Notes: generated by a model not told the origin, from the letters alone. A stretch of 57,202 nucleotides of DNA from Desulfotomaculaceae bacterium (GCA_028696455.1 JAQVGZ010000008.1:1-57202), one strand, 5' to 3'. Counted from the first letter of the stretch, positions 37,180-46,763 are shown. A program made the numbers and translations.

Positions 37180-38502
37180 GTGATATATCATGAAGTAAGT
37201 TGGATTCGTTCCAACGTGGGCAAATTCTGCCCACAGGTAAAAATGGAGGCCCTGGAATGGTACCGGCCACTGAAATATGTGCCCTGCTTTTTGCAAAAAC
37301 CTTTGAAAAGCCTGATCCGGCGCTGGCGTAAAATTCCTGTTATTGTGCAGGCTGATAAAACAAGGGCAGGCGAATGCCCAATTAAGCAACTGGCAGATTT
37401 CGCTAAATGTCCCATACAAAGGGAGCTGCCGTTAATTGACTCATTTGCCACCATGGTTAGCGCCCGTCAGCTGGAATTGCTGTCCCAGCACAGGATGATC
37501 AAAAAAATTTGGTATGATCGTGAGGTTAAGGCTGTGCTTGATAAGGCCGCCCCGGCGGTTAAGTCCGCTAGGCTGTGGGACCAGAATGTCACCGGCAAGG
37601 GAATCGTTGTGGCGGTTCTGGACACAGGAATTTATGAACACGCCGATCTGGCTGGGCGGATTGTCGCATTCAAAGATCTGGTCAAACAAAAAAAAGTCCC
37701 GTACGATGATAACGGTCACGGCACTCACGTGGCCGGTGACGTGGGTGGCAACGGCAGTCAGTCAGGCTCAGAATATCGTGGTCCCGCTTACGAAGCAGGT
37801 TTGGTTGGAGTAAAAGTTCTCGACAAAATGGGTTCCGGACGTCTATCAACGGTTATTGAAGGTATCCAGTGGTGCATCAACAATAAAGATACCCTGAACA
37901 TCAGGGTACTGAACCTGTCCCTGGGCAGTGCGGCCACTGAGAGTTACAAAAGTGACCCTGCCTGTCAGGCGGTGGAAAAGGCCTGGTCCAGCGGGATAGT
38001 CGTTTGTGTGGCAGCCGGTAATGAAGGACCGCATCCAAAAACTATCAGTTCTCCCGGTATTGATCCAGTTGTAATTACCGTGGGCGCTCTTGATGACAAA
38101 AATACTGCTGAACCGGGTGATGACCAAGTGGCCGACTTCTCCAGCAGGGGCCCCACCATTGACGGTCTGGTCAAACCTGATGTGCTGGCACCAGGGTTTA
38201 ATATTATATCACTTCGTTCGCCCGGCTCACTACTGGATAAACAGAATAAAAAGGCCAGGGTAGGCAGCGGGTATTTTTCTCTATCCGGAACATCTATGGC
38301 TACGCCTGTATGTTCAGGGGTGGTGGCACAGATGCTGCAGGTTGACAAATCCCTGACCCCGGACATGGTAAAAAAAAGACTGATGGACACCGCGACAGCG
38401 CTGGGTAACCTGACACCAGATGAGCAGGGGGCGGGGCTTATTAACGCCGTCAGAGCCACCGGTCAACCGGAAGGTCCAGTTCTGGAACAGGCGTTGAACT
38501 GA
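37180..38502 (+). CDS. Subtilisin-like serine peptidase (S8, AprX-like)
   Basis: The catalytic triad is visible: Asp in VVAVLDTGIYEHADL, His in DNGHGTHVAGDVGG, Ser in LSGTSMATPVCSG, and the oxyanion Asn in VAAGNEGPHPK. A pro-region of about 120 residues precedes the domain, but no signal peptide is seen. AprX-type proteases are intracellular or of unclear export. GGAGGGAG lies before the GTG at 37180 (a TTG at 37177 is also possible). The gene is intact and monocistronic. Confidence 0.85.
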   Translation: MIYHEVSWIRSNVGKFCPQVKMEALEWYRPLKYVPCFLQKPLKSLIRRWRKIPVIVQADKTRAGECPIKQLADFAKCPIQRELPLIDSFATMVSARQLELLSQHRMIKKIWYDREVKAVLDKAAPAVKSARLWDQNVTGKGIVVAVLDTGIYEHADLAGRIVAFKDLVKQKKVPYDDNGHGTHVAGDVGGNGSQSGSEYRGPAYEAGLVGVKVLDKMGSGRLSTVIEGIQWCINNKDTLNIRVLNLSLGSAATESYKSDPACQAVEKAWSSGIVVCVAAGNEGPHPKTISSPGIDPVVITVGALDDKNTAEPGDDQVADFSSRGPTIDGLVKPDVLAPGFNIISLRSPGSLLDKQNKKARVGSGYFSLSGTSMATPVCSGVVAQMLQVDKSLTPDMVKKRLMDTATALGNLTPDEQGAGLINAVRATGQPEGPVLEQALN

Positions 38503-38848
38503 CAGAAATGATCATTAATCAACCAGACACTCGCCCTTGCAGCGGGTGTCATCTTAACTATTAGTGCTTTTCCGGCCTGGAATACCTCCAGTATGGGTTT
38601 TTGTTTCTAATCGGCCATCATAAAAGACTTAACGTCCCTGCGCTCCTTTCAGGTCCGATTAGGCTTGATAACCGGATAAAAGTATCAATAATTTCCGGCT
38701 TATTCCCGATATTTGTTTCAATATCATTACCGTAAGGGGTACCTCGCCAAAGGCAAGCGGGCTTCCGTTTAAAATATGCCTTTCGGTAGCAAGCGATAAT
38801 AATGAATTAGCATAAGGCTTTTTAATATTTTCATTCAGTTCAGCGACT
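38503..38848. other. Intergenic region without a recognisable gene
   Basis: A hairpin at 38,526-38,550 (GACACTCGC/GCGGGTGTC) follows the peptidase gene and may end its transcript, though the T-run is missing. The rest may be decayed coding sequence, but I cannot name it. Confidence 0.4.
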
Positions 38849-38971
38849 ATGATGCCTTTGGGATTAATCATTGCAGGCCCAATTGCTGAAAACAGGGGAG
38901 TATCGTTGTGGTTTTTTGTTTCCGGGATCGTACTCCTGCTGCTTACGCTGGCAAGCGCCCTGCTTGTATAA
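38849..38971 (+). pseudogene. MFS transporter C-terminal fragment
   Basis: The last 40 codons read MMPLGLIIAGPIAENRGVSL and WFFVSGIVLLLLTLAS. This is the end of a major facilitator protein, with a G-P-x-A-E loop between the two final helices. The remaining 90% of the gene is absent. Confidence 0.6.
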
Positions 38972-39080
38972 CCATAACAAAGCAAAACAGCCTACGCAAA
39001 TAATGAAAATTAAAAGAGCCCGGGGAGCGTTAATCTCCTCTTTGGCTCTTTTATAGCCTTAAATATATCATATTTCTTAA

Positions 39081-39401
39081 TCATATTCTCAGCGAGCTAA
39101 CTGCTGGAGGATTCTTAAGGGCGTATCTACTTTTGGCAAGAGAAAGAAGCTTTTCATAACCTTCAAATTCCTTGAATATAATTTCTTCGAAAATATCAAA
39201 CAGATCGTCTCTTAGTATTGTTACTAAGGCCCTTGAGTGCAAGATGATAGCTGACTGAAAGGCTAATGTTAAAAGTCCGATAGTTTCATCATCACTTGTT
39301 CTGATCTTATTAACTTGGCCTTCAGTATACTGATAGGTTCGGATGGTGGGTCTTGGTGGAACAGTAATTCCTTCGTAACTTGAGCTATAATTATCCATCA
39401 T
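39081..39401 (-). CDS. Hypothetical protein, possibly DUF3231/CotF-like
   Basis: The 106-residue protein has helical segments TLAFQSAIILHSRALVTILRD and FEGYEKLLSLAKSRYALKNPP (quoted in part). The ending resembles the final helix of DUF3231 or CotF-like spore-coat proteins. The match is weak. The start at 39401 has no strong ribosome site. Confidence 0.4.
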   Translation of the reverse strand: MMDNYSSSYEGITVPPRPTIRTYQYTEGQVNKIRTSDDETIGLLTLAFQSAIILHSRALVTILRDDLFDIFEEIIFKEFEGYEKLLSLAKSRYALKNPPAVSSLRI

Positions 39402-39451
39402 AATACTTATTAGTAAATCAATGTTATTATTGGGTTTCGCTAACTGGACAA

Positions 39452-39480
39452 TTGACAGATTAATCTGTTAGACTTTTATG
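39452..39480 (+). promoter_or_regulatory. Possible promoter of the glycine betaine transporter operon
   Basis: TTGACA at 39,452 and TTTATG at 39,475 are 17 bp apart, about 80 bp before the first gene. The -10 box is poor, so it may need an activator or be regulated by osmotic conditions. Confidence 0.35.
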
Positions 39481-39559
39481 TGACAACTTACTTTCGCGAA
39501 TAAAGCTGTCATTTTAAGAGCAATTTATTCTTGCCGGAGCTTTTTAAAAGGAGGTCCTT

Positions 39560-40753
39560 ATGAGCAAAATAATTATCAAAGATCTAGTGAAGATTTTCGG
39601 TGACCATCCTGAAAAGGCTCAAGAGATGCTGAAAGAAGGCTACGACAAAGATGATATACTGGAAAAAACCAGACAGACCGTAGGAATATTTGATATTAAC
39701 TTTTCCGTAAATGAAGGAGAAGTATTTGTGCTTATGGGTTTGTCAGGAAGTGGCAAATCGACTTTGTTAAGGTGTGTTAACCGCTTAATTGAACCTACCA
39801 GCGGTACCATTACAATCGACGGCGAGGATATAACTCTGGCTGAACCGGATGTCATAAGAGATATACGCAGAAACAAAGTCAGCATGGTATTTCAGCGTTT
39901 CGCCTTGTTTCCCCACCGGACGGTATTGGATAATGTAGCATACGGCCTGGAAATACAGGGTGTTCCCACGGCGCAGCGCCGGGAGAAAGCAGCGCAAGTA
40001 ATAGAGACGGTTGGTTTGAAGGGCTGGGAATACAGCTTGCCGGATCAGCTTAGCGGTGGTATGCAGCAGCGGGTAGGGCTGGCCAGGGCTCTTGCCAACA
40101 ACCCGGACATTCTCCTTATGGACGAGGCCTTTAGCGCCCTTGACCCGCTTATCCGCAAGAGTATGCAGGACGAGCTCCTATCCCTGCAAAACACTCTGAA
40201 CAAGACCATCATATTCGTAACCCATGACCTTGACGAGGCATTGAAAATTGGAGACCGCATTGCTTTGATGAACAACGGAACCATTGTGCAAATCGGTACG
40301 GCCGAAGATATTCTCACCAATCCTGCAAACGATTATGTGGAGAGATTCGTTGAAGACGTGGACAAAACAAAAGTGTTGACCGCAGAGGGGGTTATGAAGG
40401 CGCCTGATCCGGTTGTTTTTTTGAAGGACGGGCCGCATGTGGCTCTGCGACGGATGAAGGAACACGGTATATCAAGCATTTTTGTTGTCACAAGGGAACG
40501 CAGGCTGGCAGGTATTGTTCTTGCTGAAGACGCTCTCCAGGCTGTAAAAGAACACCGGGAAGAATTCAGAAATATAATCATTGAAGATGTACCCAAAGTC
40601 AGTATTGCCACTCCTGTGATAGATGTCATCCCTGTATTGGCGGAAACAAAGTTCCCCGTTGCCGTAACCAATGATGACGATAAACTGGTAGGTATTCTTG
40701 TTAAAGGCTCGGTGCTGGCCGGAATGGCAAGGAAAGGAGATAATATTGCCTAA
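39560..40753 (+). CDS. proV: Glycine betaine/proline ABC transporter, ATP-binding subunit
   Basis: The 397-residue ATPase has a ProV-type N-terminal extension (KDLVKIFGDHPEKAQEML), Walker A MGLSGSGKSTLL, Q-loop MVFQRFALFPH, signature LSGGMQQRVGLARAL, Walker B ILLMDEAFSALDP, and H-loop FVTHDLDEAL. Two CBS domains follow at about residues 270-395, which in OpuA-type transporters sense ionic strength. AAAAGGAGG lies before the ATG. It heads a three-gene operon for osmoprotectant uptake (the OpuA family). Confidence 0.9.
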   Translation: MSKIIIKDLVKIFGDHPEKAQEMLKEGYDKDDILEKTRQTVGIFDINFSVNEGEVFVLMGLSGSGKSTLLRCVNRLIEPTSGTITIDGEDITLAEPDVIRDIRRNKVSMVFQRFALFPHRTVLDNVAYGLEIQGVPTAQRREKAAQVIETVGLKGWEYSLPDQLSGGMQQRVGLARALANNPDILLMDEAFSALDPLIRKSMQDELLSLQNTLNKTIIFVTHDLDEALKIGDRIALMNNGTIVQIGTAEDILTNPANDYVERFVEDVDKTKVLTAEGVMKAPDPVVFLKDGPHVALRRMKEHGISSIFVVTRERRLAGIVLAEDALQAVKEHREEFRNIIIEDVPKVSIATPVIDVIPVLAETKFPVAVTNDDDKLVGILVKGSVLAGMARKGDNIA

Positions 40754-41570
40754 ACTGCCGATTGGTTTATGGGTGGAACAAATAGTTGCTTGGGCACAGG
40801 TAAACTTAGAAGGGTTATTTGATTTTATTACGCTAATCATTGAAGTACTGGTTACACGTATTGAAACGGTTTTTTTAACCGTGCACCCACTGATTATTTT
40901 GGCTTTGGTTTTTATCCTGCTCTGGTCTCTTGCTAACCCGAAGGTAGCCATTGGTACAGCTATCGGCCTTTACCTCATCTACAATATGGAGTTATGGGAA
41001 GCTTCCATTCAAACACTTGCCCTGGTCCTTGCCGCTACCGCCCTGGCGTTGCTGTTAGGTGTCCCTTTGGGTATTCTGACGGCCAGGAGCAACCTTGCAC
41101 ACAAATTGATAATGCCTTTGCTTGACTTCATGCAGACTATGCCCGCGTTTGTCTACCTGATTCCGGCGGTATTGTTCTTTGGACTTGGCCAGGTACCGGG
41201 CCTGTTTGCCACGGTGGTGTTTGCCATGCCACCGACGATACGCCTCACCGGATTGGGCATCAGGCAGGTGCCCGCCCAGTTGGTAGAGGCTTCCGATGCC
41301 TTTGGTTCTACAGAATGGCAAAAGCTGACCAAGGTACAGATACCTCTGGCATTACCCACTATTATGGCAGGCATCAACCAGTGTATTATGTTGTCTCTTT
41401 CCATGGTTGTCATCGCAGCTATGATTGGAGCCGGCGGCCTGGGCGACGAGGTGCTGGCGGGCATTTCACGACTTGACATTGCCAAGGGATTTGAAGGAGG
41501 CCTGGCCATTGTGATCATGGCCATCATTCTTGACCGGGTAACACAAAGTTTCGGTGAAAGACACAGATAG
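40746..41570 (+). CDS. proW: Glycine betaine ABC transporter, permease
   Basis: A TTG start at 40746 overlaps the end of the ATPase gene and has GGAG 8 nt upstream; longer versions lack this. The 274-residue permease has about six membrane segments and the EAA loop (EASDAFGSTEWQKLTKVQIPLA in part). PAFVYLIPAVLFFGLG and MVVIAAMIGAGGLGDEVL are typical of ProW/OpuAB. Confidence 0.9.
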   Translation: MPKLPIGLWVEQIVAWAQVNLEGLFDFITLIIEVLVTRIETVFLTVHPLIILALVFILLWSLANPKVAIGTAIGLYLIYNMELWEASIQTLALVLAATALALLLGVPLGILTARSNLAHKLIMPLLDFMQTMPAFVYLIPAVLFFGLGQVPGLFATVVFAMPPTIRLTGLGIRQVPAQLVEASDAFGSTEWQKLTKVQIPLALPTIMAGINQCIMLSLSMVVIAAMIGAGGLGDEVLAGISRLDIAKGFEGGLAIVIMAIILDRVTQSFGERHR

Positions 41571-41665
41571 AAGATATAAGAGTGTTTAGCTTAAGCAAGT
41601 TAGCGGTTAGGAACATGAAGTGTTTAGATGATGTACGCAGGTAACAAGGAAAGGAAGGTAATAAA

Positions 41666-42544
41666 ATGTTTAAAAAGGTGTCCAAGTTGATGGTCTTATT
41701 AGCTGTCGTGGCTATGTTTGCCGGGGTAATAGCCGGCTGCGGGCAGCAGGCGCAGCAACAAGGCCAGGAAGACAAAGGACCGGTGGAACTGGGCTATGTG
41801 CAGTGGGATTCGGAAATTGCCAGTACCAATGTGATAAAAAAAGTATTGGAAGACCAGGGCTATCAAGTAACAATTACTGCAGTAGATGCTTCTCCCATGT
41901 GGCTGGGCGTGAGCGAGGGTAATTTTGACGGCATTGTTGCCGCCTGGCTGCCCGCGACCCATAAGGATTACTACGCGCAGGTTAAAGATAAAGTGGAAGA
42001 TCTGGGCCCCAATCTGGAAGGCGCCAAGATCGGTTTAACAGTTCCGGAATACGTTACTATTAACTCCATCGAAGAGCTTAATAGTGTTAAGGATAAATTC
42101 CAGGGAAAAATAACCGGTATTGAGCCGGGTGCAGGCATCATGAAGGCCACGGAACAGGCAATAAAGGATTATAACCTGGACCTCCAATTGCAAAACAGCA
42201 GCAGCGCCGGCATGGCGGCAGCCCTGAAAAAGGCAGAAGACAAAGGGGATTGGATTGTAGTAACCGGCTGGACACCCCATTGGAAGTTTGCCAAGTGGGA
42301 TCTCAAATACTTGGAGGATCCTAAAGGAGTTTACGGCGCTGAAGAATTCATCCACACTATCGTGCGCAAGGGGTTGCAGGAGGAAAAGCCGGAAGTTTAC
42401 AACATACTGGATAAATTCCATTGGACCGCATCCGATATGGAGGCAGTTATGCTGGATATATCAGACGGCATGGATCCGGCTGAGGCAGCAGCCAAATGGG
42501 TAGAAGCAAACCAGGAAAAAGTAAAAGAGTGGACAGGAGAATAA
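41666..42544 (+). CDS. proX: Glycine betaine-binding lipoprotein
   Basis: The 292-residue precursor has a lipobox (VIAGCG) and an OpuAC domain. Tryptophans that form the aromatic cage for a quaternary amine are in GYVQWDSEIAST, MWLGVSEGNFDGIVAAWLP and TGWTPHWKFAKWDLKYL. It presents ligand to the transporter. AAAGGAAGG precedes the ATG, and the terminator follows 10 bp after the stop. Confidence 0.9.
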   Translation: MFKKVSKLMVLLAVVAMFAGVIAGCGQQAQQQGQEDKGPVELGYVQWDSEIASTNVIKKVLEDQGYQVTITAVDASPMWLGVSEGNFDGIVAAWLPATHKDYYAQVKDKVEDLGPNLEGAKIGLTVPEYVTINSIEELNSVKDKFQGKITGIEPGAGIMKATEQAIKDYNLDLQLQNSSSAGMAAALKKAEDKGDWIVVTGWTPHWKFAKWDLKYLEDPKGVYGAEEFIHTIVRKGLQEEKPEVYNILDKFHWTASDMEAVMLDISDGMDPAEAAAKWVEANQEKVKEWTGE

Positions 42545-42553
42545 GGAAGCACA

Positions 42554-42582
42554 AAAGCCGGTCCCTTTAAGGGACCGGCTTT
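42554..42582 (+). terminator. Intrinsic terminator of the glycine betaine operon
   Basis: AAGCCGGTCCC and GGGACCGGCTT form a perfect 11-bp stem around TTTAA, followed by TT. A short U-tract is compensated by the strong stem. Confidence 0.75.
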
Positions 42583-42602
42583 CCGGCCTCGACTTTTGGC
42601 GA

Positions 42603-42738
42603 GAACAAGGGCTAAAGCCCGGCCAATCGTAAAGGTGGCGTTGTTGGCTCTCTGGATTCTGTAGCCGGTCTCATTGCTGGCATTATCTTTCCAGGTTAGA
42701 GTTACCAGGTCATTAAAGCTAAAACCGATCTGGTATCT
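42603..42738 (-). pseudogene. Fibronectin type III domain scrap
   Basis: The minus strand reads DLVTLTWKDNASNETGYRIQ and RANNATFT, a recognisable Fn3 beta-sandwich segment from a surface protein. Nothing else of that gene is present. Confidence 0.5.
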
Positions 42739-42793
42739 TGCGCGATTGAAGTATGGTTGGGGGAATATGGCAACTATAAAACGAGGTGATAGC

Positions 42794-43207
42794 GTGAAAA
42801 ATCCTTTACTACTGGTCCAAATACCTCCCAAAAACGACCAGCAAGCAGCAGTAACCAGCGCCATTAATGAGACAGAAATTATCGCCATTGCGGTTTTTGA
42901 TAAGGATATTGAGGTACCCCTGGCGATATCAATTCAACGGTTATTCGACGCTGAAAAACCCTTCCGTTTTCCCACTGAAATAACCCATGGCGTTACAAAA
43001 ACCAGAATTGTTTATCGTTATACACTGGAACAGTGGCACGAATTACTGGAAACCACCACTTTACCAACAACACCTGCCGGAATAAAGCAACTTATGATAC
43101 CCATGTTATTATACTTGAAGCAGAATTTCCCGGACATCTTCGACGACATTGAATATGACCGCGAATTTGGCCAGGATCAATACGCCGAAACGATCCCGTT
43201 GGAGTAA
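42794..43207 (+). CDS. Hypothetical protein, 137 residues
   Basis: I start it at a GTG at 42794 with GAGGTGAT upstream. The protein has IAVFDKDIEVPLAISIQRLFD and ITHGVTKTRIVYRYTLEQWH, and ends with an acidic tail (DIEYDREFGQDQYAETIP). No family is recognised. It looks like an intact soluble protein. Confidence 0.55.
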   Translation: MKNPLLLVQIPPKNDQQAAVTSAINETEIIAIAVFDKDIEVPLAISIQRLFDAEKPFRFPTEITHGVTKTRIVYRYTLEQWHELLETTTLPTTPAGIKQLMIPMLLYLKQNFPDIFDDIEYDREFGQDQYAETIPLE

Positions 43208-43269
43208 CCTTTATACAAAAGAAAGCAGCTAAAAACCAATAAGGCTCCTTCCCCTCTGATTATTGTAAA

Positions 43270-43353
43270 AAGCAGGCCACATCATCCCCGGGTCTTCACC
43301 CAGGGCGCAACGGCCTGCTTATTTTCGTGGGCACGGTGAGTCAGGCCGCGCCC
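43270..43353 (+). repeat. Two-hairpin repeat with terminator, copy 1
   Basis: The first hairpin pairs AAGCAGGCC with GGCCTGCTT and is followed by ATTTTC, so it works as a terminator of the preceding gene. The second pairs GGGCACGG with CCGCGCCC. The same arrangement, inverted, is at 55,302-55,385. It resembles a REP-like or attenuator-type repeat. The rest of 43,208-43,608 has no gene. Confidence 0.6.
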
Positions 43354-43608
43354 GCTTTTGGAGGTATATATAGTGAGAGTAAACTAGAAAATTATAACTA
43401 ATGATAACTAAGGTATAACTTACCTTTGAATATAGCACTAAAAAAGCAATTCATCTATAAGTTATGTCTATAAACCACAAAATCATGTACATTTCCTACA
43501 AAAGCACTCCGTAAACAAGAAACACTCCTGAAAACTGCAAAAAAAAATTGAACCTCATGGTTTATTCGAGCGTCTAATATCTAAACACACTTGAAGGGAA
43601 GCGATATA

Positions 43609-44262
43609 ATGAAAAAACCGATCATCTTGCTTGTTCTTATTGCCTCAGTTATGTTTGCAAGTACTTGTTTTGCCCAGACACCTTTCATTGACATTCAGAC
43701 ACACCAGTCCCTTTCTGATATCGAGGCAGTTTATAGCAAGGGATTAATGATCGGTACAGCAGCCAACGTTTTCAGCCCGGATGAGTACGTGAACAAAGCA
43801 CAGCTAGCCGTGTGCCTGGTAAGAACTTTTGATTTGGGTTATGATCATATTCAATTCACCAGGCCGCCTGTTCCCTCTGACTTTTATGATGATGTTGAAA
43901 ATGATTTATGGTACAGTGATGCGTCATTGGCTATGGCTTACAATAATATTTTTGATTTCCCGGATAGGAAGTTTAAGCCTCATCAAACTGTCACGCGCTC
44001 AGAAGTGGCCAGTGCCATCGCTGACTCTTTCAAGACCAAGGGCATTCAGGTGATTACCACATTGATGTGGCCACCTTATTCTGATACAGACAATTTATCC
44101 GATAAACAACAGTCCGATATTGCCTTTATGTATAACACCCAGATCATGAAATACCCCGGTAATGAATTTAAGCCCGACGAAAAAATAACCCGTGCCGAGC
44201 TTGCAACTATACTGAACCATGCTTTATCAACAATAGCCATTGCCCAACCCGGGAATGAATAA
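43609..44262 (+). CDS. Secreted SLH-domain protein
   Basis: The ATG at 43609 has AAGGGAAG upstream. A signal peptide (KPIILLVLIASVMFASTCFA) is followed by three S-layer homology repeats: GLMIGTAANVFSPDEYVNKAQ, NIFDFPDRKFKPHQTVTRSE and QIMKYPGNEFKPDEKITRAE (quoted in part). It contains nothing beyond the SLH domains, so it would bind secondary cell-wall polymer. It converges on the methyltransferase gene, and the two overlap by 36 bp at their 3' ends. Confidence 0.8.
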   Translation: MKKPIILLVLIASVMFASTCFAQTPFIDIQTHQSLSDIEAVYSKGLMIGTAANVFSPDEYVNKAQLAVCLVRTFDLGYDHIQFTRPPVPSDFYDDVENDLWYSDASLAMAYNNIFDFPDRKFKPHQTVTRSEVASAIADSFKTKGIQVITTLMWPPYSDTDNLSDKQQSDIAFMYNTQIMKYPGNEFKPDEKITRAELATILNHALSTIAIAQPGNE

Positions 44263-44955
44263 TTCGCCCTTGATCTCAAAGATGCCGATTGATTTGTTGT
44301 GGGGTAAAAACAGTGGATATGTTTTATCATCCGTTTCGGTTAGATTTTGGGAGAGAAAGTTCGCCACCTCATCCGGGCTGGCTTGAGGACTGTAATTAAG
44401 TACAAATTTATGAGCATCTTCCAGCGAGGCCAGCGGTTGGCCAAAATTAAAAGTAGCTTCGGTCAGGGAATAGGGGATTCCCTGGCTATCCAGGTCCTGT
44501 TTAAATGCAGCGACCGTATTTTTTTTATATTTCCTGTAACTCCCCGGATATAGCTCAGGTTTGTTTTTGGCGCTGACCACAACAATAAGCTTCTTGCAGT
44601 GGGGTAAAAAGCTTTTAAAAATACGGCTGCCAAAAAAACTGATATAAATCACGTCCCAGGTTCCGGTAAGGTGACTGCAGTCCTGCAGGAGCGCATGAAT
44701 GTTTTTAATGTTTCTGTCGGCGGCAGTCTTTTTCAGGAAAGCAATCGCTGCCCCGCTGATATCAATGCAAGTTATCTTATTAATGCTCTGGCAGAGCTCC
44801 ATATCCACCAGGCCCAGGCCGCAGCCGATATCACAAAGGCTGGTGTAACCCGCCAGTTTTGGAGCAATTAACGCTGCAATCTTTTTATTAAAGCCGGTAT
44901 ATTCATTTGCTGCCTGGTACCACCTGATGGTCTCGGAATTCCAGTCAAAATTCAC
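44227..44955 (-). CDS. SAM-dependent methyltransferase (last gene of a GTPase/ABC/DUF364 operon)
   Basis: The 242-residue protein has motif I SLCDIGCGLGLVDMEL, acidic motif II ITCIDISG, and DCSHLTGTWDVIYIS, so it is a class I Rossmann methyltransferase. It is the fourth gene of the operon beginning with the GTPase at 47,452 and starts 12 nt after the DUF364 gene. Its substrate is unknown; from its neighbours it might modify a metal ligand, which is speculation. Confidence 0.75.
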   Translation of the reverse strand: MNFDWNSETIRWYQAANEYTGFNKKIAALIAPKLAGYTSLCDIGCGLGLVDMELCQSINKITCIDISGAAIAFLKKTAADRNIKNIHALLQDCSHLTGTWDVIYISFFGSRIFKSFLPHCKKLIVVVSAKNKPELYPGSYRKYKKNTVAAFKQDLDSQGIPYSLTEATFNFGQPLASLEDAHKFVLNYSPQASPDEVANFLSQNLTETDDKTYPLFLPHNKSIGIFEIKGELFIPGLGNGYC

Positions 44956-44967
44956 AGTGATCTCCCT

Positions 44968-45726
44968 TCAGCTTTTTTGAAAAGAAACTTTTTGTCCTGC
45001 GGCATATAGCTTTACCTTTTCTGCGCCGGTGGTGATTCTATGGGCCAGTGCATTATCCTTAATGATGAATCCTGATAATTCATTGATGCCATACTCGAAT
45101 AATACCGGGGCCAGGGTAGTTGAAGGCCCTACGACGGTGACCCGCCGGGCCCCTTTGGCTAATTCCAGCATTCTGGGTAGGGTTTTATCAACGAAGCTCA
45201 AGCAGGTAATAAATATATATTCACATTCCGGCACAATATATTCGCAGGCAGAGAAGGGATAATCTCCCTCCCGCGGCTCCCAGCTGATTATCGAAAGATC
45301 ACATACAGGCTCAAAAAGGTTTTCCAGGTAAGGAAAGTGTCCAATGACGGCTACTTTTTTGCCTTTGATTTCATTTTGGGACATAATAAACGGATCATAC
45401 ATTCTGTCCTCCACCCGTCGGTTATCCGAAAATTTTACCCCATTTGCCCTGGCAATCTCCGGGTTGTTGTAATAAGCATTAATGGCTGCCAGGCCTACGG
45501 AGGCCTCCACAAAGTTCCATGACTTAACGGCGCGCGCCACCTCTCGCAGCGGCGCCCCGAGCAGGTTTTTGGTGAAGATCGGCAATCTGGTTTGATAATC
45601 CCTGAAGTGGGCCATTCCCACTCCGTTTCCGCTGCGCACATAGGAAGCCTCATAACCGCTTAACAGATCGTCAACGATGAGGTTTTCAGGGATTCCGCCA
45701 ATTAAAGCGTCGTATATCTTCCACAT
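44968..45726 (-). CDS. DUF364/DUF4213 protein, putative heavy-metal-binding
   Basis: The 252-residue protein has an N-terminal DUF4213 segment (SGNGVGMAHFRDYQTRLP) and a C-terminal DUF364 Rossmann-like domain (GKKVAVIGHFPYLENLFEP; EYIFITCLSFVDKTLPRML; VTVVGPSTTLAPVLFEYGI in part). The family has been proposed to chelate heavy metals, with no firm biochemistry. It lies between the ABC-type ATPase and the methyltransferase in one operon. Confidence 0.75.
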   Translation of the reverse strand: MWKIYDALIGGIPENLIVDDLLSGYEASYVRSGNGVGMAHFRDYQTRLPIFTKNLLGAPLREVARAVKSWNFVEASVGLAAINAYYNNPEIARANGVKFSDNRRVEDRMYDPFIMSQNEIKGKKVAVIGHFPYLENLFEPVCDLSIISWEPREGDYPFSACEYIVPECEYIFITCLSFVDKTLPRMLELAKGARRVTVVGPSTTLAPVLFEYGINELSGFIIKDNALAHRITTGAEKVKLYAAGQKVSFQKS

Positions 45727-45743
45727 ATCCGATTCCCCTTTCG

Positions 45744-46763
45744 TTATTTCAGCAGTTCTTCGGTGATTATTTCGCCGGTGCGCAGGCGATTGCGGAGCAT
45801 TTGCAGGGTATGATCAATTCTCTCAATAGCGGCAAGGCTTTTTCTTTCGGCCTCACATATTTCGATGACCTTATCGATGCCGCCGTTTTTAATAACAATG
45901 CGTTTGTCTGCCCTGAGCGCCAGCAGCGGGTCGTGGGTGGAAATAAAGATGATTTTTTCGCTTTTTGCTAAAAGCTCCACTGCCTGTCGCCGGTCAATCC
46001 CCGCGTTTTCAATCTCGTCGATCAAAATGACTGGCGAGTTGCTCATATTGGCGGTATCGGCTATCATCAGCGCCCTGGACTGCCCGCCGCTAAGCTGGGT
46101 CACTTTCGTATCAATAGAGAATTTTTCGCCAGCCAGTTCATTGGCACAGAGAAAGCATTTTTCCACTATTTCACCGGTATTCTTGGCCAGCCTGCCCTTG
46201 GCATGCATCTCCAGAAACTCCCGGACCGTCAGGTCCATGACGAAGTTCATGTTCTGTGAAAGCTGAGCCACCAGTTTCCCGCCCATTTCAAAGCGCTGGA
46301 GTTCATCGAGGGCTGCGCCGTTGATCAGGATTTGTCTGCCTGTCGGAGTGTCCCTTTGAGCCAGACACTCAATATCGCTTAAAAGCCTGCTTTTCCCGGA
46401 GCCGGTTGGCCCCACTACGCTGACTACCTCTCCGGAGGCAATGGTCAGGTTAATGTTTTCCGGTTCTTTTAATTTATTAAAACCACCAAGGATCGTTAGT
46501 GAGGCAGCAGTGCCGGTGGCTTCTTCCGCCTGGGCGAAGTCCTCCAGAAACAAACAAAATTTTAGCAGGACACCCTCTCTGTTTAATCCAAATTCATCCA
46601 GGGTTTCCTCCTCGACTGTGGCAAGAGCCTGAGGTAGTGGAAGCGCTTTGGTAATGCCATCCAGGCGAAAATTGGCTAGAAAGTCTTTGGCAATCGGATA
46701 ATCCTGCAATACATCACCAAGGTTTTTGCTCCTGACGTAGTTTATAAAGTCTTTTACACTCAT
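45744..46763 (-). CDS. ABC-type ATPase without transmembrane partner
   Basis: The 339-residue protein has about 110 N-terminal residues of unknown type and then an ABC domain: VGPTGSGKSRLL (Walker A), VTQLSGGQSRALMIAD (signature), SPVILIDEIENAG (Walker B, with DEIE), FISTHDPLLAL (H-loop). There is no permease gene in the operon, so it is a soluble machine rather than a standard transporter subunit. Its ATG overlaps the stop of the GTPase (ATGA). Confidence 0.75.
   Translation of the reverse strand: MSVKDFINYVRSKNLGDVLQDYPIAKDFLANFRLDGITKALPLPQALATVEEETLDEFGLNREGVLLKFCLFLEDFAQAEEATGTAASLTILGGFNKLKEPENINLTIASGEVVSVVGPTGSGKSRLLSDIECLAQRDTPTGRQILINGAALDELQRFEMGGKLVAQLSQNMNFVMDLTVREFLEMHAKGRLAKNTGEIVEKCFLCANELAGEKFSIDTKVTQLSGGQSRALMIADTANMSNSPVILIDEIENAGIDRRQAVELLAKSEKIIFISTHDPLLALRADKRIVIKNGGIDKVIEICEAERKSLAAIERIDHTLQMLRNRLRTGEIITEELLK

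Noticed and set aside
38659-38985. A 108-residue minus-strand ORF
   Set aside because: It is antisense to the MFS fragment and has no family resemblance that I trust.
42397-42888. A 163-residue minus-strand ORF covering the glycine betaine terminator
   Set aside because: It crosses the end of proX and a perfect terminator. Only its Fn3-like middle part is recognisable, and it is listed as a scrap.
44227-44262. The 36-bp convergent overlap of the SLH and methyltransferase genes as a sign of misannotation
   Set aside because: Both frames have full domain support up to near their ends, so a short tail-to-tail overlap is acceptable.
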